From Roseitalea porphyridii (GTDB taxonomy: Bacteria; Pseudomonadota; Alphaproteobacteria; Rhizobiales; Rhizobiaceae): DNA of 64,000 nt. Location of the stretch: the NCBI RefSeq assembly GCF_004331955.1, contig NZ_CP036532.1, positions 1,240,001-1,304,000 of the forward strand. Direction: 5' to 3'. The translations under genes and the position numbers were made by a program. Shown piece after piece: positions 1-8,251 of the stretch (positions are counted from its first letter, which is position 1; the number at the start of each line of letters is the position of its first letter). Below the pieces are notes generated by a model. The model saw only the letters and a program-made list of their open reading frames with translations, was not told where the DNA came from and ran no database searches.

Positions 1-331
1 CGCTCTCCGTCCGATCCTGCCCGTGGGTCGCGGCGACCAGCAGGTTCTCGAACACGGTCAGTCGGTTGAAAGGCTGCGGTATCTGGAACGACCGGCCCAT
101 GCCGGCCAGGCAGCGCTGCATCGGCGGGGTCCGGGTCACATCGCGCCCCAGATACTCGATGCGGCCCGCATCGGGTGCGAGATTGCCGGTGATCAGATTG
201 AAGAGCGTCGACTTGCCGGCGCCGTTTGGCCCGATGATGCCAAGCGCCTGCCCCTCGGGCAGATCGAAGCTGATGGCGTCGGCGACCTTCAGGGCGCCGA
301 AGCTCTTCGAAACATCGTGCAGCGAAAGAAT
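1..331 (-). CDS. Branched-chain-type ABC transporter ATP-binding protein (LivG family), 3' part beyond the window
   Basis: This is the N-terminal ~110 residues of an ABC ATPase. The Walker A motif GPNGAGKST is present at about residues 30-38, followed by the LivG-like stretch GRSFQIPQPF typical of branched-chain amino acid importers. The rest, including Walker B and the signature motif, lies left of base 1. It follows the substrate-binding protein gene on the same strand and so should energise the same importer. The reading frame has no ATG, GTG or TTG near its beginning. A strong GGGGAGGAG sits just before an ATT codon at 331-329 that gives residues ILSLHDVSKSFG. The start is therefore probably ATT, which is rare, or a sequencing error hides it. 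Family call is firm; the start is uncertain. Confidence 0.85.
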   Translation of the reverse strand, partial: MLSLHDVSKSFGALKVADAISFDLPEGQALGIIGPNGAGKSTLFNLITGNLAPDAGRIEYLGRDVTRTPPMQRCLAGMGRSFQIPQPFNRLTVFENLLVAATHGQDRTES

Positions 332-362
332 GGCGCTCCTCCCCGGTTCCTCGCTTGAGGAA

Positions 363-390
363 GGCGGCCCGGCATCATGGCCGGGCCGCC
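363..390 (-). terminator. Intercistronic hairpin between binding-protein gene and livG
   Basis: A perfect 11-bp inverted repeat (363-373 with 380-390, six-base loop) lies between the stop codon of the binding-protein gene and the start of the ATPase gene. No clear U-run follows on the minus strand, so it is more likely a partial terminator or 3'-end-protecting processing hairpin than a full stop. Such elements commonly let the binding protein be made in excess over the ATPase and permeases; that role here is inferred. Confidence 0.6.
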
Positions 391-398
391 GCTTTCTG

Positions 399-1679
399 TC
401 AGGCCAGCGGCTCCATGACGCCCTGGGTCGGGATGTCGGGCGCGGTCTTGTTGTCGACGACGACGAGGTCGAAGGCGCCATCGTCCTGGCGGCGCCACTG
501 ACCGCCCACCAGCGGTGTCTTGCAGACGTTCTGGGCGGCAAAGGGCGGCACGCCTTCGCCGTTCCAGGCAACGCGGCCGACGATCGTCTGAAGGTCGGTG
601 GCGGCGATCGTCTCGGCCATCAGGTCCGGGTCGGTCGGATCATCCGCCCGCTTGATGACATCGGCCGCCATCTCGAACAGCGAATGCACGAAACCGATCG
701 GCTGCGTCCAGGGGCGTCCGGTGGCCTCGGTGAAGGCCGCGGCGAGTTCGCCGCAGCCCTGACCGGTCAGCGAGGAGGTGAACGGGTGATTGGCCGACCA
801 CCACACTTCCGACGACAAGTTGTGGCCCGCTTCGCCGAGCGTCTCGACCGACTGCGGGAAGAGGATCGCCTTGGCGACGGTGATCGCCTTGGGCTCGAAA
901 CCCTGCTGGATCGCCTGGTTGCGGAACGTCGTGAAGTCGGGCGGAATGACGACGCCCGTGACGATCTCGCAGTTGGCCTGCCGGAACGCGTTGATCTGCG
1001 CGGAAAAGTCGTCGGTCAGGTTCTGGTAGCGGCCCGGATCGACGGTGGTGTATCCGGCCTGCGCAAAGCCCGGCGCGACGCCCACGTTCGGATCGCCCCA
1101 GGCATTGCCGTCCGCATCGTTCGGGAACAGGCCGCCCACCTGCTTGTTGGTGTCGAGCTGGTCCCACATGTTGGTGAAGACGGCAATGACGTCCTCGAGC
1201 CCCCAGAAATAGTGGAACGTGTAGTCGAAGGGCCGCCAGCTGTCGGGCGCGCCGGGATTGCCCTGCTGTCCGATGAACCATGGCTGCCAGGGCGCCTTGG
1301 TCGAGATCGTCGGGATGCCCTCGCTCTCGCAGACCGTCGAAACGGGGTTGGTCGTCTCCGGTGTGGAGGCGACCAGCATCAGATGGATCTCGTCGTCGAT
1401 GATGAGTTCCTGCGCCACGTCCGCGGCGCGGTTGGGATTGGACTGGCTGTCCCGGACCAGCACCTCGACGTTCAGTCCCTGTTCGGCGGCGACCCGGTTG
1501 AACATCTCGATGGTGAACGCGTCCGCCTCGGCGAAGCCGGCAAGCGGCCCGGTCTGGGGACTGACATAGCCGATCCGGACCGTGGTTCCCTGTGCCAGCG
1601 CGGGCGCGGCGAGCCCGCCGGCGGACAGGACGAGGCCGCCGGCGGCGCCCGATTTCAGAAGTCTTCTTCGCGTGATCAT
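399..1679 (-). CDS. ABC transporter periplasmic substrate-binding protein (LivK/Peripla_BP_6 family)
   Basis: This 426-residue protein is the periplasmic receptor of a branched-chain-type ABC importer. The N-terminus has a twin-arginine signal (TRRRLLKSG followed by a hydrophobic stretch and cleavage near ALA-QG), so it is probably exported folded. The mature part begins with VRIGYVSPQTGPLAGF, typical of Leu/Ile/Val-binding-like receptors; this family also binds aromatic acids and amides. A strong AGGGAGGAAT ribosome site precedes the ATG. It lies 25 bp downstream of maleylacetate reductase on the same strand, in what looks like one operon with the hydroxyquinol pathway, so an aromatic ligand is more likely than an amino acid. 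The actual ligand cannot be read from the sequence. Confidence 0.87.
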   Translation of the reverse strand: MITRRRLLKSGAAGGLVLSAGGLAAPALAQGTTVRIGYVSPQTGPLAGFAEADAFTIEMFNRVAAEQGLNVEVLVRDSQSNPNRAADVAQELIIDDEIHLMLVASTPETTNPVSTVCESEGIPTISTKAPWQPWFIGQQGNPGAPDSWRPFDYTFHYFWGLEDVIAVFTNMWDQLDTNKQVGGLFPNDADGNAWGDPNVGVAPGFAQAGYTTVDPGRYQNLTDDFSAQINAFRQANCEIVTGVVIPPDFTTFRNQAIQQGFEPKAITVAKAILFPQSVETLGEAGHNLSSEVWWSANHPFTSSLTGQGCGELAAAFTEATGRPWTQPIGFVHSLFEMAADVIKRADDPTDPDLMAETIAATDLQTIVGRVAWNGEGVPPFAAQNVCKTPLVGGQWRRQDDGAFDLVVVDNKTAPDIPTQGVMEPLA

Positions 1680-1704
1680 TGTCTATTCCTCCCTTTTTCA
1701 CTGC

Positions 1705-2769
1705 TCAGTCGGGCCGGCTGCCCTCCCAGGCAGCCTGTAGGAGCGCCCTGATATCGTTCTGGTCAAACGGGCGCGGGTTGGCATAGCTGTTCTCGACGGC
1801 GATCGCCGAAGCGCGATCGAGATCGTCCTCGCTCAGACCGAGATCGGACAGCCGCAGCGGCGCGCCGAGAGACCTGGCGAAGTCCCAAAGGCCACCGCCG
1901 ACCGAACCGCCGAACATCTCCGCGATCGCGCCGAGCCGGTCGGTCGCCGCCGCGTTGAAGCCCGCCGTGTGCGGCAGGAGGATCGCGTGCGTTTCCGCAT
2001 GGGGCGTCCCGAAGCTGCCGCCGAGCACGTGCGCCAGCTTGTGGTGCAGCGACATCGTGGTGTAGCCGAGCGCAAGCGAGCACAGCCACGCGCCGTAAAG
2101 GACCTTGGACCGCGCGTCCCGGTCGGTGGGCTCCTTCGAAACCGCCGGCAGACCGTCGCGGAAGGCGCCGATGCCGTCCACCGCCAGAAGGCTCGTGACC
2201 GGGTTGGCGTCCGGCGCGTAGAGCGCCTCGACCCCGTGCGCGATCGCGTTGAGCGCGGAGGTGACGGTCATCGCCGAGGGCAGCCCGAGCGTGAGGTCGA
2301 CATCGTAGACGACCACCTCCGGACGGATCGAGGCGTCGCGCCGCGTTGTCTTCCGGCCGGCGTCGGTCTCGCCGAGAATGTCGGTCATCTCCGAACCCGC
2401 ATAGGTGGTCGGAACGGCGATCTGGTCGGCGCCGGTGCGCGTGGCGATCGCCTTGCCAAGGCCGATCGTCGATCCGCCGCCAAGCGCGACCACGCAGTCC
2501 GCGCCGGACGTCCGATAGGCGTCGAGGGCCCGTTCGGTGACAGAGACCGGCGTGTGCATCGCCGCTTCGGTGAAGGTGCCGACGGCGCGTTCGCCAAGCG
2601 CGTCCGCAAGTTTGCCGGCTTGGTCCGACTGGTGCGGGGTCGACAGGACGAGCGCACGCGCCCGGCCAAGCTGACCGACCTCGTCGCCGACCTGGGCAAG
2701 CGTGCCCGCCCCGAACAGCACGCGCGTCGGCACGCCTGGAAACACAAAGCCGTCGAGAAGAGTGCTCAT
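1705..2769 (-). CDS. Maleylacetate reductase (iron-containing alcohol dehydrogenase family)
   Basis: The product is 354 residues and should reduce maleylacetate to 3-oxoadipate with NAD(P)H, the last step before the central oxoadipate route. The family features visible are VALGGGST (nucleotide binding, ~94-101), PTTYAGSEMTD (~120-130), and the His-rich region HHKLAHVLGG plus TPHAETHA (~242-262) where the metal or catalytic histidines of this superfamily sit. I chose the ATG at 2769, which overlaps the stop codon of the upstream hydrolase as ATGA; an open frame extends further upstream but only through that gene. Its place downstream of a hydroxyquinol dioxygenase gene strongly supports the substrate assignment. 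Confidence 0.92.
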   Translation of the reverse strand: MSTLLDGFVFPGVPTRVLFGAGTLAQVGDEVGQLGRARALVLSTPHQSDQAGKLADALGERAVGTFTEAAMHTPVSVTERALDAYRTSGADCVVALGGGSTIGLGKAIATRTGADQIAVPTTYAGSEMTDILGETDAGRKTTRRDASIRPEVVVYDVDLTLGLPSAMTVTSALNAIAHGVEALYAPDANPVTSLLAVDGIGAFRDGLPAVSKEPTDRDARSKVLYGAWLCSLALGYTTMSLHHKLAHVLGGSFGTPHAETHAILLPHTAGFNAAATDRLGAIAEMFGGSVGGGLWDFARSLGAPLRLSDLGLSEDDLDRASAIAVENSYANPRPFDQNDIRALLQAAWEGSRPD

Positions 2770-3410
2770 TGTGTCCGCTCCAGCGCGCGTCCCGAAGCCG
2801 CCACGGCCGCCAGAAGCCGCGAGAACGCCTCGCATTCCTCCGCATCGACTTCGTGACCGCGCCCGGGAATGATGTCGGCCCGCAGCCGGGCGCCCGATGC
2901 GGCGATATCGGCGAGCACACGCTGGAAGGCGGGCAGCGGAATCCACGGATCGTCATCGCCGCAACTGGCGTAGACGGGCATGCCGCCCAGCGCGGCGCGG
3001 GGCAGGTCGTCCTCCTCGCCGCCGACGCGGCATCCCGTCAGGATCGCCGCCGCGTCCGCCCGGCCGCCGCGCATCAGATATTCGACGGTCAGGCACGCAC
3101 CCTGCGAAAAGCCGGCAAGCACGACCGGCATCCCTGGACAGTCCCGCCGCGCCCGCTCCATCTCGTCGGCGATGATGTCCAGCGCCTTGCTCACCTGCGC
3201 CGATGTCTGCCCATTGAGCGGATCGATTGCGCGCGCATCGTACCAAGCCTCACCCGGGGAGCGCGGCAGACGGAAGCTGACGCCGGCCGCATCGAGGCGC
3301 GGCAGGACGGTTTCCACCATCTGTTCGGGTGTCTGGCCGCGCCCGTGCACGAACACGCAGACCGTTCGTGCCTGATCGGCGGATGCCCCGTGATGGATGG
3401 CTTGCGACAC
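2766..3410 (-). CDS. Alpha/beta hydrolase, phospholipase/carboxylesterase family (MhqD-like)
   Basis: This 214-residue serine hydrolase has an oxyanion-region motif VHGRGQ (~21-26), the nucleophile motif GFSQGA (Ser about 102), a likely acid in CGDDDPW and a catalytic His in GRGHEVD. This matches the YitV/MhqD branch of the phospholipase/carboxylesterase family. In Bacillus an MhqD-like hydrolase is encoded with an MhqO dioxygenase and responds to hydroquinones; here the gene sits directly downstream of an MhqO/PcpA-like dioxygenase gene, which supports a role in quinone or hydroquinone metabolism or detoxification. The start is a GTG at 3410, 11 bp after the previous stop. The natural substrate is unknown. 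Confidence 0.8.
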   Translation of the reverse strand: MSQAIHHGASADQARTVCVFVHGRGQTPEQMVETVLPRLDAAGVSFRLPRSPGEAWYDARAIDPLNGQTSAQVSKALDIIADEMERARRDCPGMPVVLAGFSQGACLTVEYLMRGGRADAAAILTGCRVGGEEDDLPRAALGGMPVYASCGDDDPWIPLPAFQRVLADIAASGARLRADIIPGRGHEVDAEECEAFSRLLAAVAASGRALERTQ

Positions 3411-3421
3411 CGGTTCGCTCC

Positions 3422-4387
3422 TCAGGCGTCCTGGAAGCTGGCGGGCTCGAGGCCGGCCTTCAGCTCTTCCTTGCGATCCTCGAACCATGGCGGGAAGACG
3501 AGCGTCGTGCCGATCGCGTCGGCCGGTTCGTCCTTGGCCCAGCCCTCTGGGACCGTCCACGCCAGCTCGAACAGCGCGCCGCCGGGCGAACGCACGTAGC
3601 AGGACTTGAAGTACATCCGGTCCTTCTGCTCGGAGATGTCGGTGAACCCGAGGCCCTCGATATGGGCGCGCAGCTTGAGCTGGCTTTCCTCGTCGCCGGT
3701 GTTGAGCGCGAAATGGTGGATGGTCCCGCCCGACAGGGTCCATGTGCCCTGCGGCTCGTCGCGCACCTCGGTGATCTCGACGACGCTCGTCGGCCCGTTC
3801 GGATTGGGGACTTCGTAGGCCATGCCGTCTTCATCGTCCGCCATCTTCCTGAGCGGCAGCGCGATGGTCAGGAAGTCGTCCATCGCATTGCGGTCCGTGA
3901 CCGCCACGACGCCGCCATAGATGCCCTTGATGCCGTGCTCGGACGAGATCCCCTGGGCCTCGTTGGCGATCGGCGTGCGGTTGTCGCCGGGGTTCTCGAC
4001 GAGCTGCATCTCGATGCCCGAGGGGTGGCGGAAATCGACCCGGTCGAGGCCGAAGCGGTTGGCCTTCCTCGCCTCTATCCCGCGCTCGTTCAGGCGGTCG
4101 ATCCAGAACCCGGATGCGCCCACGGGGATTGCCTGCTGCACGATCTTGGACTGGTTCGTGCCGCGCCGGCCATAGATGCCGGGCTTGCGGAAGGGAAAGG
4201 TCGTGATGATCGTCGATTCGTCACCGTTTCTGGAGCCGTAATAGAGGTGGTAGACGGGCAGCACTCCGTCGAACAGCACGGTGCGCTTCACCGAGTAAAG
4301 ACCGAGATCCTTGGTGAAGAAGTCGTAATCCTCCTGAGCGCCATCGGTGCTCATGGTCAGGTGGTGGTAGCCGCTGATTGCCGACAT
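3422..4387 (-). CDS. VOC-family ring-cleaving dioxygenase, PcpA/MhqO-like (probable hydroquinone 1,2-dioxygenase)
   Basis: This 321-residue protein has two glyoxalase-type (VOC) modules. The N-terminal module contains YHHLTM (His 8/9) and the C-terminal one TIHHFALN (His 224/225) and ALFELAWTV (Glu 274). These positions correspond to the His-His-Glu iron site of PcpA-type 2,6-dichlorohydroquinone dioxygenases, which cleave para-diols rather than catechols. The product from hydroquinone would be 4-hydroxymuconic semialdehyde. An aldehyde dehydrogenase for that product is not in this cluster. The gene lies between the hydroxyquinol dioxygenase and the hydrolase. A role as quinone-stress dioxygenase rather than a growth pathway enzyme is possible. 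Confidence 0.82.
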   Translation of the reverse strand: MSAISGYHHLTMSTDGAQEDYDFFTKDLGLYSVKRTVLFDGVLPVYHLYYGSRNGDESTIITTFPFRKPGIYGRRGTNQSKIVQQAIPVGASGFWIDRLNERGIEARKANRFGLDRVDFRHPSGIEMQLVENPGDNRTPIANEAQGISSEHGIKGIYGGVVAVTDRNAMDDFLTIALPLRKMADDEDGMAYEVPNPNGPTSVVEITEVRDEPQGTWTLSGGTIHHFALNTGDEESQLKLRAHIEGLGFTDISEQKDRMYFKSCYVRSPGGALFELAWTVPEGWAKDEPADAIGTTLVFPPWFEDRKEELKAGLEPASFQDA

Positions 4388-4411
4388 GGCGTTCGCCTCC
4401 CTCTCGTCTTG

Positions 4412-5275
4412 TCAGGTGTCTTCCCGCCCCGGCCGTGCCCGGGCGAGAATGAAACGGTGGCTCGCCTCGAAGCTCCCGTCCTTGCAGCGCGCAAAGCGGG
4501 TCACGAGCGCGGGGTGGACCGCAAAGAGCGGATCGGTCTCGATGGCCGGGTCCTCGCCGTCGAACACGTGCGTGGTCAGGGTCTGGAACCCCGGCGCGGA
4601 AATGCGGAAATGCAGGTGGGCAGGGCGGTTCGGACTGAGGCCGAGCCGCGCGAGCAGCGCGCCCACCGGGCCGTCATGCGGGATCGGATACCCGCCCGGT
4701 CGCACCGTGCGGACGACGACCCGGCCGTCCTCGCCGGCGCGATAGATGCCGCGCAGGTTCTGGTCGGGCTGAAGGTCGGGCGCCTGGTTCTCGTAGAGTC
4801 CGTCGCCGTTCGCCTGCCACACTTCGATCGCTGCCCCGGCGACGGGGTCGCCATCGAGATCGGTGACCTCGACGGTCAGGACCAGCGGGTCTCCGCGTCC
4901 ATCGATCGAGATGCTCTCACCGTCGCCCTTGGCCGGCGCGTCGGTGCGGTAGAAGGGGCCGGCGGTCGTGTTGGGCGTCGCGCCGGCCGGCCGATGCGTG
5001 ACCTGGGCCTCCACGAGGCTCGTGATGCCGAGCGTGTCGGCCAGAAGCACCCATTCCTGGCGCCGCGGATCGGATGCGTGGCCCACCTCGGTCAGAAAGC
5101 CGATCACCGCCCTCAGATCCTCGCGTCCGATGCCCTCTTCCTCGACAAGGCGTCCGACCACCTCGACCAGCCGGATCAGCCTTCTGGCGAGCAGGGGATC
5201 GGGGCCTCCGTTCACCCGTGCCGCGAACTGGTCGGCAAGGCGTCGCTCCGGCAAATGCGTGATCCGCGCTTCCAT
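4412..5275 (-). CDS. Hydroxyquinol 1,2-dioxygenase (intradiol, non-haem Fe(III))
   Basis: This 287-residue enzyme should cleave 1,2,4-trihydroxybenzene to maleylacetate. The family helical N-terminal domain (~20-100) precedes the motif TPNTTAGPFYR and an intradiol beta-sandwich. The four iron ligands are visible as Tyr161 (DGLYENQ), Tyr196 (PGGYPIP) and His220/His222 (AHLHFR), spaced as in known hydroxyquinol dioxygenases. I chose the ATG at 5275 because it is preceded by GGGAGGAG at good spacing; the open frame runs 23 codons further upstream through the promoter region. It is the first gene of the leftward operon and faces the LysR gene. A closely related catechol dioxygenase is less likely given the maleylacetate reductase downstream. 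Confidence 0.9.
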   Translation of the reverse strand: MEARITHLPERRLADQFAARVNGGPDPLLARRLIRLVEVVGRLVEEEGIGREDLRAVIGFLTEVGHASDPRRQEWVLLADTLGITSLVEAQVTHRPAGATPNTTAGPFYRTDAPAKGDGESISIDGRGDPLVLTVEVTDLDGDPVAGAAIEVWQANGDGLYENQAPDLQPDQNLRGIYRAGEDGRVVVRTVRPGGYPIPHDGPVGALLARLGLSPNRPAHLHFRISAPGFQTLTTHVFDGEDPAIETDPLFAVHPALVTRFARCKDGSFEASHRFILARARPGREDT

Positions 5276-5342
5276 CGATCTCCTCCCGGCGACCACTATA
5301 GGCGGCACACAACGCTTGATTATTGTTTTGTTCGCCCGCAAC

Positions 5343-5357
5343 ATAACAATTTGTTAT
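5343..5357. promoter_or_regulatory. Palindromic T-N11-A box overlapping the LysR start codon
   Basis: The sequence ATAACAATTTGTTAT is a perfect 7+1+7 palindrome that contains the T-N11-A core of LysR-type regulator sites. It lies in the 80-bp gap between the divergent dioxygenase operon and the LysR gene and overlaps the first two bases of the LysR ATG. An imperfect AT-rich half-site (ATTGTTTTGTT) lies about 20 bp to the left. This is a good candidate for autorepression plus activation of the divergent operon. Confidence 0.6.
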
Positions 5358-6330
5358 GAAGCTCGAAGAGAAGCACCTCGCACAGCTCGCCGCCGTGGTC
5401 GAGACGGGCAGCGTCACCGACGCCGCCGCGCGGCTCGGCCTGTCGCAGCCGGCCCTGTCGCGCACGCTCTCGGCGATGGAAAAGCGGCTGGGCGAGCCGA
5501 TCTTTGAACCCGGCCGCCGGCCGCTTCGTCCGACAATCATCGGTCAGCAACTGGCCGAGCACGGCCGGATCATCCTTGAGGCATCGCGCAAGGCGTCCGA
5601 GACCGTCCAGCGCTTCCGGACCGGCTCGGTCGGCACCGTGCGCATCGCCGGCGTGCCGTTCTTCATGGATGCTTTCATCAGCCGTATGATCGGCGAGTTC
5701 CAGACGCAGCAGCCCGACATCCGGGTCGACCAGTCCTACGGAAACCTTCCCGAACTGCAGAGCGGGATTTCTTCCAACCAGCTCGATCTCGCCATCACGC
5801 CGCTCGGCATCGTCGACGCCTCGCTCGGTTTCGTCTTCACGCCGATCCTGCCGGGCCGCAACATCGTTGCCTGCCGCACCGGCCATCCGCTTTTGCAGAA
5901 GCGGCGCCTGACCACAAAGGACCTGATCGACTATCCGTGGATCGCACCGCTGCCGGGATCGCCGCTGCTTGCCGATCTGCATGCCATCTTGCTGTCGATC
6001 GGCATGTCGGAGATCAACGTGCGTTACTCGGGCGGCTCGCTCCTGTCGGTCTTCAACTATCTGGAGGAGACCGATGCCCTGACCGTCCTGCCCCACTCGG
6101 TGGTCTTCGCGCACCGCAAGGACAGGCGCATCACGGTTCTGCCGGTGGAAATCCCGCAGCCGGCGCGGACGCTCGGCATACTGCGGCTGGCGGACGGGCC
6201 GCGCCTGCCGGCCGCCGAGCGCCTGGCGCAGCACATCACCGACCGGTTCGACGATCTCAGGCAGCTGATCAAGCGGCACGAGAACTCGATCGTCTGGGGT
6301 ATGAGCGGCGAGGGCGGAAGCGGCCGCTGA
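5356..6330 (+). CDS. LysR-family transcriptional regulator, divergent from the hydroxyquinol operon
   Basis: This 324-residue protein has an N-terminal winged helix-turn-helix (residues ~1-60, with TDAAARLGLSQPALSRTLS as recognition region) and a LysR substrate-binding domain from about residue 90. The gene is divergent from the dioxygenase operon with only 80 bp between them, the classic layout of a LysR activator that senses a pathway intermediate. The inducer is likely an aromatic substrate or ring-cleavage product, which is inference. It ends 33 bp before the convergent ggt gene. Confidence 0.9.
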   Translation: MKLEEKHLAQLAAVVETGSVTDAAARLGLSQPALSRTLSAMEKRLGEPIFEPGRRPLRPTIIGQQLAEHGRIILEASRKASETVQRFRTGSVGTVRIAGVPFFMDAFISRMIGEFQTQQPDIRVDQSYGNLPELQSGISSNQLDLAITPLGIVDASLGFVFTPILPGRNIVACRTGHPLLQKRRLTTKDLIDYPWIAPLPGSPLLADLHAILLSIGMSEINVRYSGGSLLSVFNYLEETDALTVLPHSVVFAHRKDRRITVLPVEIPQPARTLGILRLADGPRLPAAERLAQHITDRFDDLRQLIKRHENSIVWGMSGEGGSGR

Positions 6331-6363
6331 CCGGCGGTCCGCCCCACGCAATGCCCGGCCAAA

Positions 6364-8157
6364 TCACTCGCCGAGCGCGATGCCCTCGCGGCGCGGATCG
6401 GCCCCGCCGGACAGACCGTCCTCGCCGATCGCGATCGCCTGCAGGCCCGATGTCAGGGCGCGCGTGTTCACCTCGTAGCCGAGCGCCTGCAACGGCTCGC
6501 CCAGGTCGGTCGCGCGCGTTGCCTCCTCGAGATCGTAGGTTCCGAACCGGTTGACCAGGTGCGGCAGCGCGATCGCGGTCTGGATGTCCATGTCCCAGTC
6601 GACATGGGCGATGATCGTCTTGGCGACATAGCCGATGATGCGGCTGCCGCCGGGCGATCCGATCACGAGAACCGGCGCGCCGTCGGCCATCACGATGGTC
6701 GGAGACATGGACGAACGCGGACGCTTGCCCGGCTCGACCCGGTTGGCGATCGGCACGCCGTCACTGTGCGTGCGGAAGGAGAAGTCGGTCAGTTCGTTGT
6801 TGAGCAGGAACCCGCCCGGCGTCATCAGCCGCGAGCCGAACCCGTTCTCGATCGTCGTCGTCATCGACAGGGCGTTGCCGTCCGCATCGACGATCGAGAT
6901 GTGGCTGGTGGACGGCAGTTCGAGCGACTGGTCGTCCGCCCACAGGCTCGCATGGCTCCAGCCGGGATTGCCGGGCGCGACCTCCGGCAGCGCATCGTCG
7001 CCGGACAGCAGCGTTGCGCGTTCGGACAGATAGTCCGGGTCGACGAGCCCTTCGGTCGGCATCGGCACGAAATCGCTGTCGGCCATGTACCGGCCGCGAT
7101 CGGCGAACGCCAGCCGCGAGGCATCGCCGATGATGCGCCAGCTTTCGGGGCTGTCGGGGCCGAGATCGGCCAGATCGAAGGCATCCACCATGCCGAGGAT
7201 CTGCCCGACCGTGAGCGCGCCGGACGATGGCGGCCCCATGCCGCAGACGTCAAGCGAACGGTAGGCCGCGCACACGGCGGGCCGTTCGATGACCCGGTAA
7301 AGGGCCAGATCCTCAAGGCTCAGCAGGCCCGGATTGCCGTCGGCCGAGCGCACCGTGTCGACGATCCCTTCGGCGATCGGTCCCTCATATAGTGCCGCCG
7401 CGCCCTGCTCGGCCATCGCCCGCAACGTGTCGGCGTAGGCCGGGTTCTGCAGCATGCTTCCCGCCGCGATCGGCTCGCCGCCGGGAAGGAAGTAGGCCGC
7501 CGTGCGGGGAAAGGCGCCGAGGCGCTCCTGATCATCGGCCACCGAGGTGGCAAGCCGCGGCGAGACCTCGAACCCCTCGTCGGCCAGCGTGATGGCCGGC
7601 TCCAGCAGGGCGCGCCAGTTCGTCCGGCCCCATCGCCTGTGAGCCTCCTCCATCAGGGCCGGCGTGCCGGGCGTTCCGACGGAAAGGCCGCCGACGACGG
7701 CGTCGAAGAACCCCAGCGGTTCGCCGTCCTCGTCCTGGAACAGGGTCGGCGTCGCCGCGAGCGGCGCGGTTTCGCGCCCGTCGAGCGTCGTCAGTTCCCC
7801 GGTTGCCGCGTCGTACCAGACCAGAAACGCTCCGCCGCCGAGCCCCGACGACTGCGGTTCCACAAGACCGAGCACCGCCTGGACGGCGACCATGGCGTCC
7901 GCGGCGCTGCCGCCGTCGCGCAGAACCGCCGCGCCGGCCTCGACCGCGAGCGGATTGGCCGCGCTGACCATCCAGTCATTCGCCGACACCGGCCGACCGG
8001 CCGCCTTTGCGTCCTGCGCCGCGCGCGCCTCGGCCGAAAGGCCGGAGATCATGCCGCCGCCGGCGGTCTCCGGCGCGACCGCGTCTGTCGACTGTTGCGC
8101 GAGCGCCGACGTCGTCAGCACCGCGATGGCGGCCATGGCCATGATTGCACGCATCAT
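6364..8157 (-). CDS. ggt: Gamma-glutamyltransferase precursor
   Basis: This 597-residue protein is a periplasmic gamma-glutamyltranspeptidase that cleaves glutathione and related gamma-glutamyl compounds and self-processes into two subunits. A Sec signal peptide is clear (hydrophobic AIMAMAAIAVLTTSALA, cleavage about 20/21). The large subunit has SSGLGGGAFLVWYD; the small-subunit N-terminal nucleophile is Thr417 in LPSTSHISIVD; a GSPGG element follows near the C-terminus. A GGAGGAAAAC ribosome site supports the ATG at 8157. It is transcribed alone, convergent with the LysR gene. Confidence 0.94.
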   Translation of the reverse strand: MMRAIMAMAAIAVLTTSALAQQSTDAVAPETAGGGMISGLSAEARAAQDAKAAGRPVSANDWMVSAANPLAVEAGAAVLRDGGSAADAMVAVQAVLGLVEPQSSGLGGGAFLVWYDAATGELTTLDGRETAPLAATPTLFQDEDGEPLGFFDAVVGGLSVGTPGTPALMEEAHRRWGRTNWRALLEPAITLADEGFEVSPRLATSVADDQERLGAFPRTAAYFLPGGEPIAAGSMLQNPAYADTLRAMAEQGAAALYEGPIAEGIVDTVRSADGNPGLLSLEDLALYRVIERPAVCAAYRSLDVCGMGPPSSGALTVGQILGMVDAFDLADLGPDSPESWRIIGDASRLAFADRGRYMADSDFVPMPTEGLVDPDYLSERATLLSGDDALPEVAPGNPGWSHASLWADDQSLELPSTSHISIVDADGNALSMTTTIENGFGSRLMTPGGFLLNNELTDFSFRTHSDGVPIANRVEPGKRPRSSMSPTIVMADGAPVLVIGSPGGSRIIGYVAKTIIAHVDWDMDIQTAIALPHLVNRFGTYDLEEATRATDLGEPLQALGYEVNTRALTSGLQAIAIGEDGLSGGADPRREGIALGE

Positions 8158-8251
8158 GTTTTCCTCCGGTTCGGCTGGAGCGTCCAGTGAACCAGAAAGA
8201 TGCGTCCGCGTCTCGGAAAGAATTCGTCGCCGGTTGCCGGCCCCGCTCGGC

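Noticed and set aside
66-1751. 561-codon open frame on the plus strand opposite the binding-protein gene
   Set aside because: It is the antisense shadow of a well-supported gene in GC-rich DNA; no domain or plausible composition.
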